In this document: in pieces, positions 1 to 11,429 of the stretch
Numbering within the stretch: the stretch's first letter is position 1
Layout: each line of letters begins with the position of its first letter
Source: Anolis sagrei
Taxonomy: Eukaryota > Chordata > Lepidosauria > Squamata > Anolidae
Direction of reading: 5' to 3'
Assembly: GCF_037176765.1 (NCBI RefSeq)
Contig: NC_090021.1
Location: 192,065,878 to 192,129,877 of the forward strand
Length of the DNA stretch: 64,000 nt
Translations under genes and position numbers: made by a program
Notes under the pieces: model-generated
Seen by the model: the letters and a program-made list of their open reading frames with translations, nothing else
The model's database searches: none
What the model was told of the DNA's origin: nothing

Positions 1-730
1 AGTGAGGATTGTTCTGTTGTTGTCGTTGTTTTAAAATTGTCATTTTGTATTTTTATTGCGCATGCGTATTAATTTATTAAAGTTTTGCTTTAGAACCGCA
101 TCAAGCCTGGCTGCGTGTTTTTCCCTTCGTGTGATTTGAGACAATATATGTGTTGGGGAAGTACACAAATAAGCATGTATAGGTGTGGAAATCCTTTCGT
201 ATACTATGCATGGTACAGCTCCAAATGAGATGAACTAAAATTCCTATCACTACTATCAGGCTTGGCAGTAGCCATACTAAGTGGGGATGATGGGGTTAGT
301 AGTCCAACACCTGAATGGCACCCAGCTTTGAGAAGGCTTCTGCATGGAGAGGAAGCTGTCATTATAGTATAACATCATTTCCCTACCCTTTGGTGCAGCA
401 TCTTGCGTGATTTATCTAAAACTCCTATCCCTGTTGAAATGCCTTTGAGTCCATAGCTCTGGCCCAGATACTGAGCTGATAAAACAATACAAGGAGGGTA
501 TAAATAGCAGAAACAAATAGAAGGCCAAATTCTACACTTAGTCCACAAAATCCAAGGGGGATATTTGGCTTAGCAGCGACCTACCAGTGTGGTGCTGCAG
601 AAAAGAGGGCAAATAATATTTTAGTGTACATTAATAACAACCATAGTTTTCAAGTCAAGAAAAGCAGCAGCCTTGCTGTATTCTGTGCTAGTCAAGCCTC
701 AAATGAAGTACTACGTATGGTTATGTGTGC
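1..730. other. Left flank, no gene recognised
   Basis: AT-rich unique-looking sequence. T-rich stretches and TTATTAAAG near 75 would suit the tail of a 3' UTR. Synteny predicts CHN1 upstream of CHRNA1, but I see no chimaerin coding sequence. Confidence 0.3.
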
Positions 731-732
731 CT

Positions 733-1150
733 CATTTTAGGAAGGATATGAACAATATGGAGCAGCTTCCGAGAAGGGCAATGAAAATGATAAAAGGTAT
801 GGAGAGCAAAACATAAGAGGAAAGGCTGAAAAGGCTGGGATGGCGTGATTGCACTTTTTAAATACTTCAAGGGATGTCACAGAGAGAAAGTGGGCAGGTT
901 TGTTCTCTGCTGCCCCATAAGACATCAGATCTTATGGTTTTAAGTATAGAAGATTACATTGCAATTGAACATTAGTGGGAATGTGTTCACAACATGAACG
1001 GTTCAACAATAGAGCCAATGAGGTGGTGTGGTCTTTATCTGGAAATCTTAAAAAAGAAGCTGGGAATCCTGGGGCTGGAGATCCTGCAAGGGGGTGGGTG
1101 AGACTCAATGACCATGAAGCCCCATCCAGATTTATGATTCTGGAACACTG
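733..1150 (+). mobile_element. Old CR1-group LINE 3' fragment
   Basis: The + strand resembles the end of a CR1 reverse transcriptase gene and its 3' UTR: GAGCAGCTTCCGAGAAGGGC, then a stretch like EERLKRLG, then AACGGTTCAACAATAGAGCC and a final GATTTATGATTCTGG reminiscent of the CR1 terminal octamer. Frames are degraded, indicating an old copy. Confidence 0.5.
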
Positions 1151-1779
1151 CAGTCCATTGATGATAACACTATAATTAAAGCAGGACAGCAAGGCTGATA
1201 TCTGATGTCACTCTTTGCCACTAGTGCAAAAAGTCACACTATCATGCAATTTCTTACACGATAAAGTGGGAAAAACTGTCCCTCCTTGTCCTTGGACTGC
1301 ATAGGATTTGGTTGGGAATCACAATCCTGTTGATTGTCCCAACAGTTGTGTCCAAAATGTTTTCCAATTCTCTTGCAGCATACCAGCAAAACAGTTAATA
1401 GATTTTCAAAAGACTGGTTATAATAACTAATTCCCATTTTGTTTTGTTGAATATGCAGCTAAGAATAAGTGAGCCAACATCGTAATGCTGCACAAACAGC
1501 AGTTTATAATGAAAAAAAATTCAAATCATACACTAGGCTTAAATTGTGCAGTGGTGACCTTATATCATTCTCTCTCCACACATCCAATCAGGAGGAATGA
1601 CCCTGGATGATGAATTATTCACTTGGTTATATGTGGTTTAGCAAACGATGCAAATCACTCACTATCAGTAATTCTGCAATTCCCTTGGTACCGATGTTGT
1701 ATCTTATGCCAATTTCATCCATAATATCCACTGGAAATGTATCACTGGCTAGCTTTGACGAAATATGCAGTCAACTGTA

Positions 1780-1813
<34 letters not shown>

Positions 1814-2809
1814 TTCAAAGCATGTTACACACAGTCTCACTTTGCAAGCCCCATTCCCCCACCGTCCACCCTTCCAAAAGGACTGATGTTAGTGTGAGGT
1901 TGGCCTGTCAAAGCTTTATAAGCTTCAATGTGATACACTTGATTTGATTTCATGGCTTTTTCTGCCTGCTTTATATGCAATCTGCTCTGCGCAAACGAAA
2001 ACCCCTCTTCTCATCTGAAATCCAGAGGCTTGATGGGGGTTTTTTTTAAATGTCACCATGGAGTTTTAGAAGAAAACTTTTTTTAAAATCATTCAACGCA
2101 AAATGTATGAAATTTAAAGGTCACTGGGAACTGAGTCAAAAGTAAAGTGGTTTGTCCAGAGCCTTCTCAAAGACACCTATTTCTGGAAGGGTTGTTTGGG
2201 TCCCTTCCAAGTCTGTGATTATTCCTTCTGCCAAAGCCCCTCCCGGCTGTCATCCGAAGAGCATTGAGGCAATGTTTCCAAGATAAAAGAAATAGTTCTA
2301 GGGCATGGGCATGCATAACATCCTGGCAAGTGACGTGATGTTTTTGATCTGACAGAATGGTGCGATGCCAGAAAACATCCAATACAACAAGAACTTTATT
2401 AGTCTAAAATTACATAAAACGGTGCATCTCAAAATAGCACAGCATAGCAGGTGGTCCCCAATGAAAAAAGCTAGTTTGGAACTATGATTCTGCTAAATGT
2501 AAGAAGAAGTGATGGAGACAAAAGTTTTTTGGAAGACAGAAATGTTGCTGTAATGAAAAGTCAGCTACATCCTGTCCTTCAAAGGGCAGTTAGCTCTCAC
2601 ATTATTCTCCTCTAGAGATGGAAACATGCTCCCCATCTCCTACGTATGCCTAGTCAAAAAGTCAGATATGTTCAGTCCAGTGATTTATGGCCTAGCAGAA
2701 ACAGGAAATGACAAGATAAAGCACCAATAATGGAAACTCTCCCTATGTTTACGGCACTGCTATTTTCTTCTCTTTGTTGTGCAGTAGAGCATGTGTGGTA
2801 GAAGGATTT
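1151..2809. other. Intergenic stretch without a gene
   Basis: No credible coding sequence. It contains a (TG)n microsatellite at about 1782-1811. Short open frames here lack codon bias or family similarity. Confidence 0.5.
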
Positions 2810-2990
2810 TGTAGTTGTGTCCCTTCAAGTCATTTCAGACGTACAGTGACCTTAAGGTGACCCTATCACAGGGTTTTCCTGATTTGGCTTTGCCTTCCTC
2901 TGAGGTGGAGAGAGTGGGGCGCCCCAGAGGTCTTTCATGACCAGTGATTTGAACTTTATGCTCCAGAGTCGTGGTCAAGCTCAAGCTTGC
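2810..2990 (-). mobile_element. tRNA-type reptile SINE, degraded
   Basis: The segment reads GTGTCCCTTCAAGTCATTTC, then GTGACCTTAAGGTGACCCTATC, GCCTTCCTCTGAGG and CCAGAGTCGTGGTC. This matches the inner body of a common reptile SINE2-type family whose head lies on the opposite strand. The tRNA-like end is eroded. Confidence 0.5.
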
Positions 2991-5146
2991 CCGTAAACCT
3001 TTAACTTTGGTTGTTCCAACTTCTAATGAGTCAGAAAAGTACCTGCTATGTTAAGTTTTTCTCTTGTTCTCAGAGTCATAAAGCACAATAGTGCTATTTC
3101 CCACTAGAATAGACCTACTGAATCAAACGAATCAAGCAAAACTAACAGATTTGCCTATCCCTTAGAGAAGGATGAGAACTTCTTGACAGTTTACTTTTTA
3201 CCAAAAAAAATCCAAAATCCACAAAAATTGAGTGTGGGAAAAAACAAAAGTTAGAAAATGATGTGCCCATTTAAACATTTACTTCTAAGCATGTACAGAG
3301 ACTTCCCTGAAAAAAGAGATCCAAAGTGAACCATGTAAATACTATTAAAGTACATAGCTAAGTTCCTGTGGGATCACTACTGGGTGTATGTGCAAAGAAA
3401 AGACTCACCCTGATTAATTGCAAGCCGCAGGCTGAGTAATTAAGGTCAATCAGTTTGGGCCACTACCAAAGGGGTGTAACTGGGGAGTGTTTGCTTCATG
3501 ATTTATGCTTACTGAATGTTTGCTTCTAAGTTTGCTGAATCCTTGCTACTCACTGTAAGCTCCTGACTTGCAACCCATTTGAGGCAAAAGTATGATAACT
3601 GGGACCCTATGCTGGTTGCACAATGCGGGTCTGAATTAATGAGGGGAACATATGCGCAAGACAGCACAGCAAGTGAGAGACGTAGCTGCGTCAGAGTCAT
3701 AGGAACATTGTTCACCAAAAAGGGGGAGAGGAAACATTTCTATCCCATTTACCGTCTTCGTAAGCCGTTGTTTATCATTTAACAGTAAATAACTCTAACA
3801 TTACTTCACTCGCCTTAAGCACTATGCTTGGTTGTTTGTTGTCCCCCCCCTCCCTTTCTGTCCCCCCTCCTTCCCTTCATTAATTCTTACCCGCATTGTG
3901 CACATCTTCCCTTTATTAATTCTGAACTATCATACTTTCCCCCCATTTGATGCTGCCAAGTTTATCTTCTCTACTTCTCTCCACGAACAAGGAAGGAAAA
4001 TTGGAAGAGACATATTTTCTACTGGAAGAATTGCATGAGTCAAATGCATGGACTATATGTGAGTGTAATACTCAGAAGAACTGTGACTGTATTATTGGTT
4101 TGTACTGAAGTTGTTATTTTCTTGAACTCTGCTTATACAAGAGTAAATTTGAGTTTTGCATTCTTCTATTTTGAGTTGCTCATCTTTGAATAAACAAAGG
4201 GACCAATTTTCTGGACCTGCAGGTGTCTTCTTAGGGATGACTGGATTTTTCCTATGAGAAAGTGATTGAAGGGAGGGATGATCTTTCCAAATGGTTTAGC
4301 GTATACTCGTACTTCTCTCCAGCACCATGTGTTATGTGCTCAAGGAAATATTAGTGAGAGCAACTCATCTATGAAACTCACCAGTACTGAAGCTGAGCTG
4401 GCTGGCAAACATTTTCTGAAAAGAAAGGGAGTGGGATTCCATTGCCTTCCTTAAGGTTTCTCTCCTCCTTGCTCACATCTTTTCTTGCAATTACCTAATG
4501 CACTTCCCTATGCGCTTCTGTGGCAAAGCAAAGCACAAGCCTAACTTGTCCCCTCCCTTTTTCTCCCTTGATAGCAAATCATGACTATAAATGAAGGGAA
4601 ACTTCAAGCATGATAAAATCCATGAATTATGTTTAGCGCAATGTAATTGTAGATTAATGTACTGCAAACTCTTAATAATTAGAGCTCTCTACAGTGTTTT
4701 CTCATACGTTGCAGACTCGCCCAAATATTGCACAGCACAGCTTCCTCTCCAAACTCGTGATAAATATTTATTTATATTTCTCTTTGCAGTCAGTGCTGCA
4801 TACATTCAGGAACTTTTTCTTCCTTGTGGAAGAAAGGCCTGTGAAAAAAGCTTCATTTTATTAAAAGCCAATCAAAATGTGTTATATTTGCATTGCCTAC
4901 AATTAGGACTGTAGCCTTTGTTCAGGCAATAACACCTGATTGTCGTAGCTTTTGTTGATTGACCGTAGCCTTTGTTCAGGCAATAACACCTGATTGTCAA
5001 ATATTCAGATTTAATCTTTTATTATTTACAGTAAAGACAGATTGAAAGAGCCAAAGTGAGAAAAGATATTTAATTGGAGTTTAGTCCCTCGGGAATTCAG
5101 GAAAAATCCGTATTGACACTTGAATTGGCAAATGTGAACAGACTAG
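2991..5146. other. Intergenic stretch without a gene
   Basis: No gene recognised. A C-rich tract lies at 3841-3870 and a short tandem duplication at 4911-4998. Open frames up to about 107 codons show no recognisable family. Confidence 0.45.
4911..4998. repeat. Tandem duplication, 54-base period
   Basis: The 34-base unit starting GTAGCCTTTGTTCAGGCAAT at 4911-4944 recurs without mismatch at 4965-4998. Twenty bases separate the copies, and they contain a partial third copy (GTAGCTTTTGTTGATTG). Confidence 0.85.
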
Positions 5147-5352
5147 AATTAATACAATTTAATGCCACCTTAACCGCCATGCCTCTCTATGCTATGGAAT
5201 CCTGGGATTTGTAGTTTGGTGAAGCACCAACTTTTTTGGCAGAGAAGGCTAAAGACCTTGTAAAACTACAACTCCCAAAACCACATAGCATTTAGTCATA
5301 GCAGTTAACGTGATGTCAAATTGCCCTAATTCTACAGTGTAGATGCACCCTA
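5147..5352. mobile_element. Palindromic MITE (family with GGGTGCATCTACACTGTAGA termini)
   Basis: The two halves are inverted copies. CTGGGATTTGTAGTTTGGTG on one side pairs with AAAACTACAACTCCCAAAAC on the other, and the right end reads CTACAGTGTAGATGCACCC. The left terminus is eroded. Many copies occur in the window (23860, 25022, 31129, 34061, 39718, 48379, 48725, 51353). Confidence 0.75.
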
Positions 5353-6289
5353 AAAGAGATAACCGGGAGAACTATTTATTGTCTCAGTAAGGCAATCTAC
5401 TTTCTAGTTTCCCACACCCTTCGTCATGGTGGGACTTTTAGGCCAAGAAACATTTCACTTGTACTGAAACAATACTTTCCCTACCAATAGCCTACCTCCA
5501 ATCCTTCCATGTTCTTACATCGAATACACTTGTGTGCCTCTTCTCTCTGACCCATTCACCTTTATTAGGACCACTTAGAATAATTTATGGAATTTGGTCA
5601 TGTGTGTTCAGAAAGGCTATCACCCCATTAGAGGAATCTTTGCTAATTGTAATTTAGCGTCTGTTTGAAACTTCAATATGAATAAAAGTCAGATAGGTAA
5701 AATATTATATAAGATCTCTGAAGCAAGCTAAAAAAATGTTGAGTCAACTTGTCGTTAAAGAATGAAAAAAATGCATATAGACAAACCCAGAAATTACTCC
5801 TGAAGAACGGAGTTCAACTGAATGGTAGAATATGAATTTACAAGAATTATGGGGACTGACAAGCAATTTTTGCCATTGGAATGAAGGAAAAGAAACCTGC
5901 AATAGAGAAACTGATTTTTATTTTTAGTCTGAGGCCGATTCCTGCTATATTCCTTAGTGGTAAGTCGGACTTGACACTGCACTCCTGTCAAGAGCAAATG
6001 TGATTTGATGGATGGTGTGTAGTGCGTTGCATTTTCACTGGTACCATTTATATGCACATAGGGCTCAAAATGCTCCATGGTAACAATACTGGGCAATGAC
6101 ACCACATAGTAACGAGGTATTCTGTTTTGCAGCAGTGTCATGGGCTGTTGTAAAGTCATAGGATAAAGAAAGATCTTTCTACTAAAATGTAAGTTAAAAT
6201 ATACACATATATGTGTTGTGTATACACACCTACACAATATGGACCCATTCAGCCTTGTCTTCTTGAGTTTTCCTCCCCTCCTTGTAAAC

Positions 6290-6645
6290 CAGTGGTTCCC
6301 AACCTGTGGTTCGTGGACCACCAGTGGTCCACAAGAACTAAAATATGGTCCGCGGCCTCACCGTTACCACACCGTTGCAACGAGAGTGACTGGTCTCTCA
6401 AAACCCACTTACAGTGCCAAGGTTTATTAAATATGTTTTACTGCGAGTGAGCAGATGGCGACTACTGGATGGCATATGTTCTGAATCAGAAACTAGAGCT
6501 GATGTGGTTGATCCAATGCAATTTTCTGAATCAGCCACCCAAATAACCAAACCAAATCTAAAGTTGACCAAAAACCGATTGGTAACCCTTTTGGGACTAA
6601 TGTTGGAGAGTGATCCCTGGTCAAAGTGGTCCCTGATCAAAAAAC
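6290..6645. mobile_element. hAT-type DNA transposon fragment
   Basis: It begins CAGTGGTTCCCAACCTGTGG, a terminus typical of hAT elements, followed by TGGTCCACAAGAAC and TATGGTCCGCGGCC. It ends near TGATCCCTGGTCAAAGTGG. No transposase frame is present, so it is non-autonomous. Confidence 0.6.
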
Positions 6646-7170
6646 TGAACTCACCAAAAATTCTAAATGTTGAACATTCAGCCCATAATTAGCTAAAATC
6701 CCCATCTTCCAAAAGAAAAAAAATGATAGTAAGTCAAAATTAACTCTCAGCTTCCTGTTTCTCCAGAACGGAAGAATGTTTCCGTCTTGTTCCAACACCT
6801 TTTTGGAAACCTTCTTGAAATTCTAGGGCTAATTGAGCACAATATTAGGACTACTCTAGTTTATCAGTTCAGTAATAATTTCCCATTGAAAGTCATTAGA
6901 GTTCATTATTAGAAACACCCTACTGCTTCCGTTGTTTATACAACTTATTTTTTGATTGAGTTAATTAGTAGGTCAGTAATCTGAAAATATTGTCCATATC
7001 AAAGGGCAGGAGAAGGAACTGTGCAATGGCCCTAATTTTACTAATTTAATCTCCCAGTATCTCTAACCACTGGTGAGGTACAGTCTAACATCTGGAGAAC
7101 TTCACCTCTGTCACAGTTCCTGCTGTGAAGGACATATTAGATCTCACAGCCCAGCCTATTCATTCTACAG

Positions 7171-7303
7171 CAGTGGTTCCCAACCCTTGGTCCTCCAAGT
7201 GTTTTGGACTTCGGCTCCCACAATTCCTAACAGCTGGTAAGCTGGCTGGGATTTCTGGGAGTTGGTCCAAAACACCTGGAGGACCAAAGGTTGGGAACTA
7301 CTG
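7171..7303. mobile_element. Palindromic hAT MITE
   Basis: Left terminus CAGTGGTTCCCAACCCTTGG and the inverted right terminus CCAAAGGTTGGGAACTACTG pair across about 40 bases. Flanks TTCTACAG and TTCTAGGT look like an 8-base target duplication that has partly decayed. Confidence 0.8.
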
Positions 7304-7674
7304 TTCTAGGTGACAGTTTACATTGTCGGTTCCCAGAGTTCCACAAGAGCATCATACGTGTTCTGCAAAAAAAAAAACGTAAATATCAAATCTATGACGG
7401 ATATTTTTAAAATACCACACATCGAGTGAATCTTAAATAGTCCTTTTGATCACTTTTTCTTTTTTATTTGTATTTTTATTTTACAGTTTTTGAGATGAAA
7501 GATATTTGGTATCAAGAGTAAACTTTACTCCAAAACTAAACATTGTATTAAAAATTGGGAAATGTATTTAAATTAGCTTGAAATGATCCAGAATATATAT
7601 TTTTATTAACCAAATCAGGGAAAGAATTAGCATTCCATGGAAAATAAATGTCTTCTGAATGATTCTATGACGTA

Positions 7675-8096
7675 GAGCCATGGAGGCACAATGGGTTAAA
7701 CCCTTGAGCTGCTGAACTGCTGACCTGAAGGTTGGCAGTTCAAATCCGTGAACTCCCATCTGTCAGCTCCTGCCAAACTAGCGGTTTGAAAACATGCAAA
7801 TGTGAGTCGATAAATAGGTACCACTTGGGCAGGAAAAGGCAAAGAAACTCTCCAATCTTGCCACTCTGACAAACAGGAGATGACAACACAGGCTCCTCAG
7901 CTTGAAAATGGAGAAAGCACCTCACCAGAGCTAGAGAGGAGCCCCCAGAAGCCGGAAATGAAAAGAGAAGCCTCTGCCTTTGTGTGTCTCGCTGAATATG
8001 ATTGTAAAGGCATTGAATGTATTTAAATGCTGTAATCCACTCTGAGTCCTCTAGGGAAGAATGGCGAAATATAAATAAAATGTGTTGTTGTTGTTA
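7675..8096 (+). mobile_element. Composite tRNA-headed SINE with LINE-like 3' tail
   Basis: The head reads GGTTAAACCCTTGAGC...GGTTGGCAGTTCAAATCC, with A- and B-box-like parts of a tRNA promoter. The body resembles the Sauria SINE head, but the tail CTCTGAGTCCTCTAGGGAAG...AAATATAAATAAAATG then (TTG)n resembles the L2/CR1-group LINE 3' end at 29063-29110. Another copy in the opposite direction is at 46641-47164. Confidence 0.7.
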
Positions 8097-8261
8097 TGTC
8101 TGGTTTAGATCACATTAGAAAACAAGTCAAAGAGACAGAGGAAGGAATGGCCATCACATTGTCCAACTACTACTTGAAAGTTCCTATTGTTAAATCACTG
8201 GTTTTCTGCTAAACAGTCCCAAAGTGATGCAATCTCCTTATTTTATGTACCTTAAAACAAT

Positions 8262-8508
8262 AATAATAATATAATAAAACTTTATTTGTACCCCACTACC
8301 ATCTCCCCAAAGGACTCGGTGCGGCTTACATGAGGCCGAGCCCACAATACAACAATAAACAATAGCAACAGTAATACAAAATAATAAATAAACTCATTAG
8401 CAGAAAATAAGCAATAAACATTAACAATAACACGACGCATTTAAAAACCTATGGCTGGGCCAAATGTAATAATTAAATTTAAAAATAAAATAAAATGGAA
8501 GCCCAATC
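8262..8508 (-). mobile_element. L2/CR1-group LINE 3' end
   Basis: The reverse strand ends GTAAGCCGCACCGAGTCC...GGGGTACAAATAAAGTTTTA with an (ATT)n tail. It is the same type of 3' end as at 24256-24494. Confidence 0.65.
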
Positions 8509-10386
8509 TTTCTATATATCTTAGAATGGAAACAGAGGATTTTGGTATGTAGCTCATTGAGCTGTATAAAGGGCACAGCAACATAAAAAATCCCCGAAAG
8601 AGCTTATTTCCATTATATTTCAGACCACACTTTTGAAAAATGTTCCAAATCCTTTCCCTTTTTTCACTATAGGAATACAGTCCATATTTATGTTTTCTGA
8701 ATCCATGGATTCAACCATTCAGTTTGATACTGTTTTTAATTATCCCAAAATTTGACATTTTATATAAGGGATACCATGTTATTACACCATTGTGTTTAAT
8801 GGGACCTAAGCATCCATGTAATTTGGTATCCCTGGGCAGAGGTGTTGTGGAACCAAACCCCAGCCGACACCAAGGACTCCGTGAAATTGTATGGTAAGCG
8901 GGGAGATCCAGGTGTGCATAACAATTTGTGGTATTGGGATGTTTGTTGTTGTTTTGGCAACATTATAATTACAATTTAGGAATGTCTGTTCACATATGGA
9001 AAACTTATGTAACAGAAAAAGAGGAATGGCAGGAAACGTGCTGCAGCTTAGGACAAATTTAAAGTAGAGCATGTAAGAAGTAAATCCTTTCTATCCCGGG
9101 TGGGGAAAGTACACTCCTCCAGATGTTCTTGGCCTGCAGGAAATTACAGGGAACGTAAAAGTGATCACTCAAGCTAACCTTTTTCTGACAGTAAATTTTA
9201 TTGCATTGATTAGAAAACTCCTGTTCTAAATCGGAATCTGATTTTTTAAATCTGAATCTGATTTTTTAAAATATGAATGTGTGTGTGTGTGTGTTTATAA
9301 CATATTTTCCTAAGATTTTCCTACATATACATTCATGACGTCAGTAGAGGCAGTATGATCCTGCTTTGTGTAGGCACAAGATATAGCACACAACCATATA
9401 AATCCCTATGGCACCTCATATGTGGCCTTTCTTTTTTTAAAAGCCCTCAGCTTTTTAGTGGTAAGGAAGTAACTAAGAAAATTAAGTTTAATACAACTTC
9501 TGATTTCATGCAGTAGGTTTAACAGTTCTTGCCCTTGTGGGGAAGGTATTTAAGACTTTTATCCCACATAAACCAATATGTAAGTGACCATTTGAGACTA
9601 AAGACCTGCAGCTTGTCTTGTGAAGATACCCTGAGGCTCGTACCCTAAGCAGACTAATAAAAAGAGATCTTTATGACAACCAGCATTTAACTCAAAAGTA
9701 TGAAGCTATAGGTTGTGCACTAATTGCCCTTCATACTTTTTTTACACTACAAAATGTGGAACTTAAGAATAATCCTGGCAGTAACTTCAACATTTTGGCT
9801 TGGCAAAAAAATAAACTGTCCTTGTTTCAACCTTTCAGCAGCAAACACTGTGAAACCACAACTAGGGGTGTTCACCAACACTCTCAATTGATTGATTGAT
9901 TGATTGATTGATTGGTATTGGATCTTTGGAAGTCCCTGTTTTTATATGTGGGAAGGGAAGAAGCAACCTTGTCCAGTGAATGATGTCATTCGTGTTTGGC
10001 TTAGTTTGATATAGCATGTTTTATGGACAGTCATAAATAAACGTAATATTCTTTCTGTGATTTCATGAGCATATTTTTATTTCATGTCAAAAGTACAGCA
10101 TAAACAAATTATTATAAAACTGATAAAATAGAGGGAACACAAGCAGCTAAATAATTTTAGACCAAAAAAAGGGCACATCGGGAGGCGGGGGGGGGGATGC
10201 ATGTTGCTCATACGGTCTATCAACAGGTGTCGGTTTGAGACATCCTGTGGTTATTCTACATGTTTCATTTTATGTGTGGAAGCTTTGCACCATGTATATG
10301 AACACATGCATACAACTTCCTTTTGTCTTCCACAAATGAAGAATACAGAAGCCAAAATGTTTTGCTAATATATTATATCATTAATA
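8509..10386. other. Intergenic stretch without a gene
   Basis: No coding sequence recognised. It contains (GT)n at about 9279-9294, (ATTG)n at about 9886-9914 and a G run at 10186-10195. Confidence 0.5.
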
Positions 10387-10396
10387 ATTCATACCA

Positions 10397-10616
10397 GGAG
10401 CCCCCAGTGGTGCAATGGGCTAAATCTGGGTTCAAATCTGGGAACTCCCTGTCAGCTCCAGCTCCCCATGCAGGGACATGAGAGAAGCCTCTCACAAGGA
10501 TGGTAAAACATCAAAACATCTGGCCATCCCCTGGTCAATGTCTTTGCAGATGGCCAATTCTTTCACACCAAAAACAACTTGCTGTTTCTCAAGTCGCTCC
10601 CGACCAAAAAAAAAAA
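10397..10616 (+). mobile_element. Short tRNA-derived SINE with A-rich tail
   Basis: It begins GGAGCCCCCAGTGGTGCAAT and has body AGGGACATGAGAGAAGCCTC, GGTAAAACATCAAAACATC and CTCAAGTCGCTCCCGACC, ending in A(11). ATTCATAC flanks it on both sides (10387-10394 and 10619-10626), a target-site duplication. The tRNA-like B-box is partly deleted. Sister copies: 13543, 19920, 31232, 56402, 57238 and 60093. Confidence 0.8.
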
Positions 10617-11169
10617 TCATTCATACATATATTTGAATGATACTGAACAAAATTAGCAAGCCGATGTGAATTTTATACTTCCTTATCTTCCATTTAAAAA
10701 TCAATCAAAACAGGAGGGTTTTTTAAAAGTATTTGAAATTGGACACACAGTTTAGAGTACAAAATAATGTAGCGATTTCTCACCTTATATTCGCACAGAA
10801 CATTGATAAGGAAGCTGAACAGATTGACATCTACATGTGTTAACAGATAGACTATTAATACTCTCGTCTAAACTCTTCAAAGTATGCCTTCCGAAATGTG
10901 AAACCTTTCCGGTCTGACGAAGAAATAGGATATGTTTTGTGCAAGAGAGACATCTACATCACAAGCATAGCACTCGGAGTCATGAACATGTTTCCTCCTC
11001 TCCTCCAGCATTTTAAATAATACAGGCAATTTATGAAGGTTGAACTTCCTCAGGATTCTGGTCTATTAAAATTACCTTGAAAGGGTTTATAATGTAATAC
11101 AGCTGCAACCGACACTTTTCCAAACTCAGTGGAACCTAAAATTATTTAGGATTAGAATACACATTTATA

Positions 11170-11400
11170 TAATTACCTGTGTTATTTTGTGTGTGCGTGG
11201 CATCAAGCTGTACGTTGATATATAGTGACCCCCATTAATTTCAGAAATATTTCTTAGGCAATGAATACTTAAGAATTGGTTTTGCCAGTGCCTTCCTCTG
11301 AAATACAGAACCTGGTATTCATTAGTAGTCTCCCATGCAAATACCAATCACAGCTGACCTTGCTTAGCTTCCAAAATCACATGTAACCTGGTTCCTTTAT
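11170..11400 (-). mobile_element. 5S-rRNA-headed SINE (SINE3-like), degraded
   Basis: The segment TAGTCTCCCATGCAAATACC...CCTTGCTTAGCTTCCAAAAT is a degraded reverse complement of the internal promoter part of 5S rRNA. Upstream sequence shares CAGTGCCTTCCTCTG with reptile SINEs. Confidence 0.55.
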
Positions 11401-11429
11401 TACAGGAATATAAATTTATAGGCAGTCTT

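Noticed and set aside
1-130. Tail of the CHN1 3' UTR
   Set aside because: Position and AT-richness fit, but I cannot recognise CHN1 sequence; kept only as a synteny expectation.
11310-11400. A functional 5S rRNA gene
   Set aside because: Only part of 5S is present and it is diverged and fused to a SINE body.
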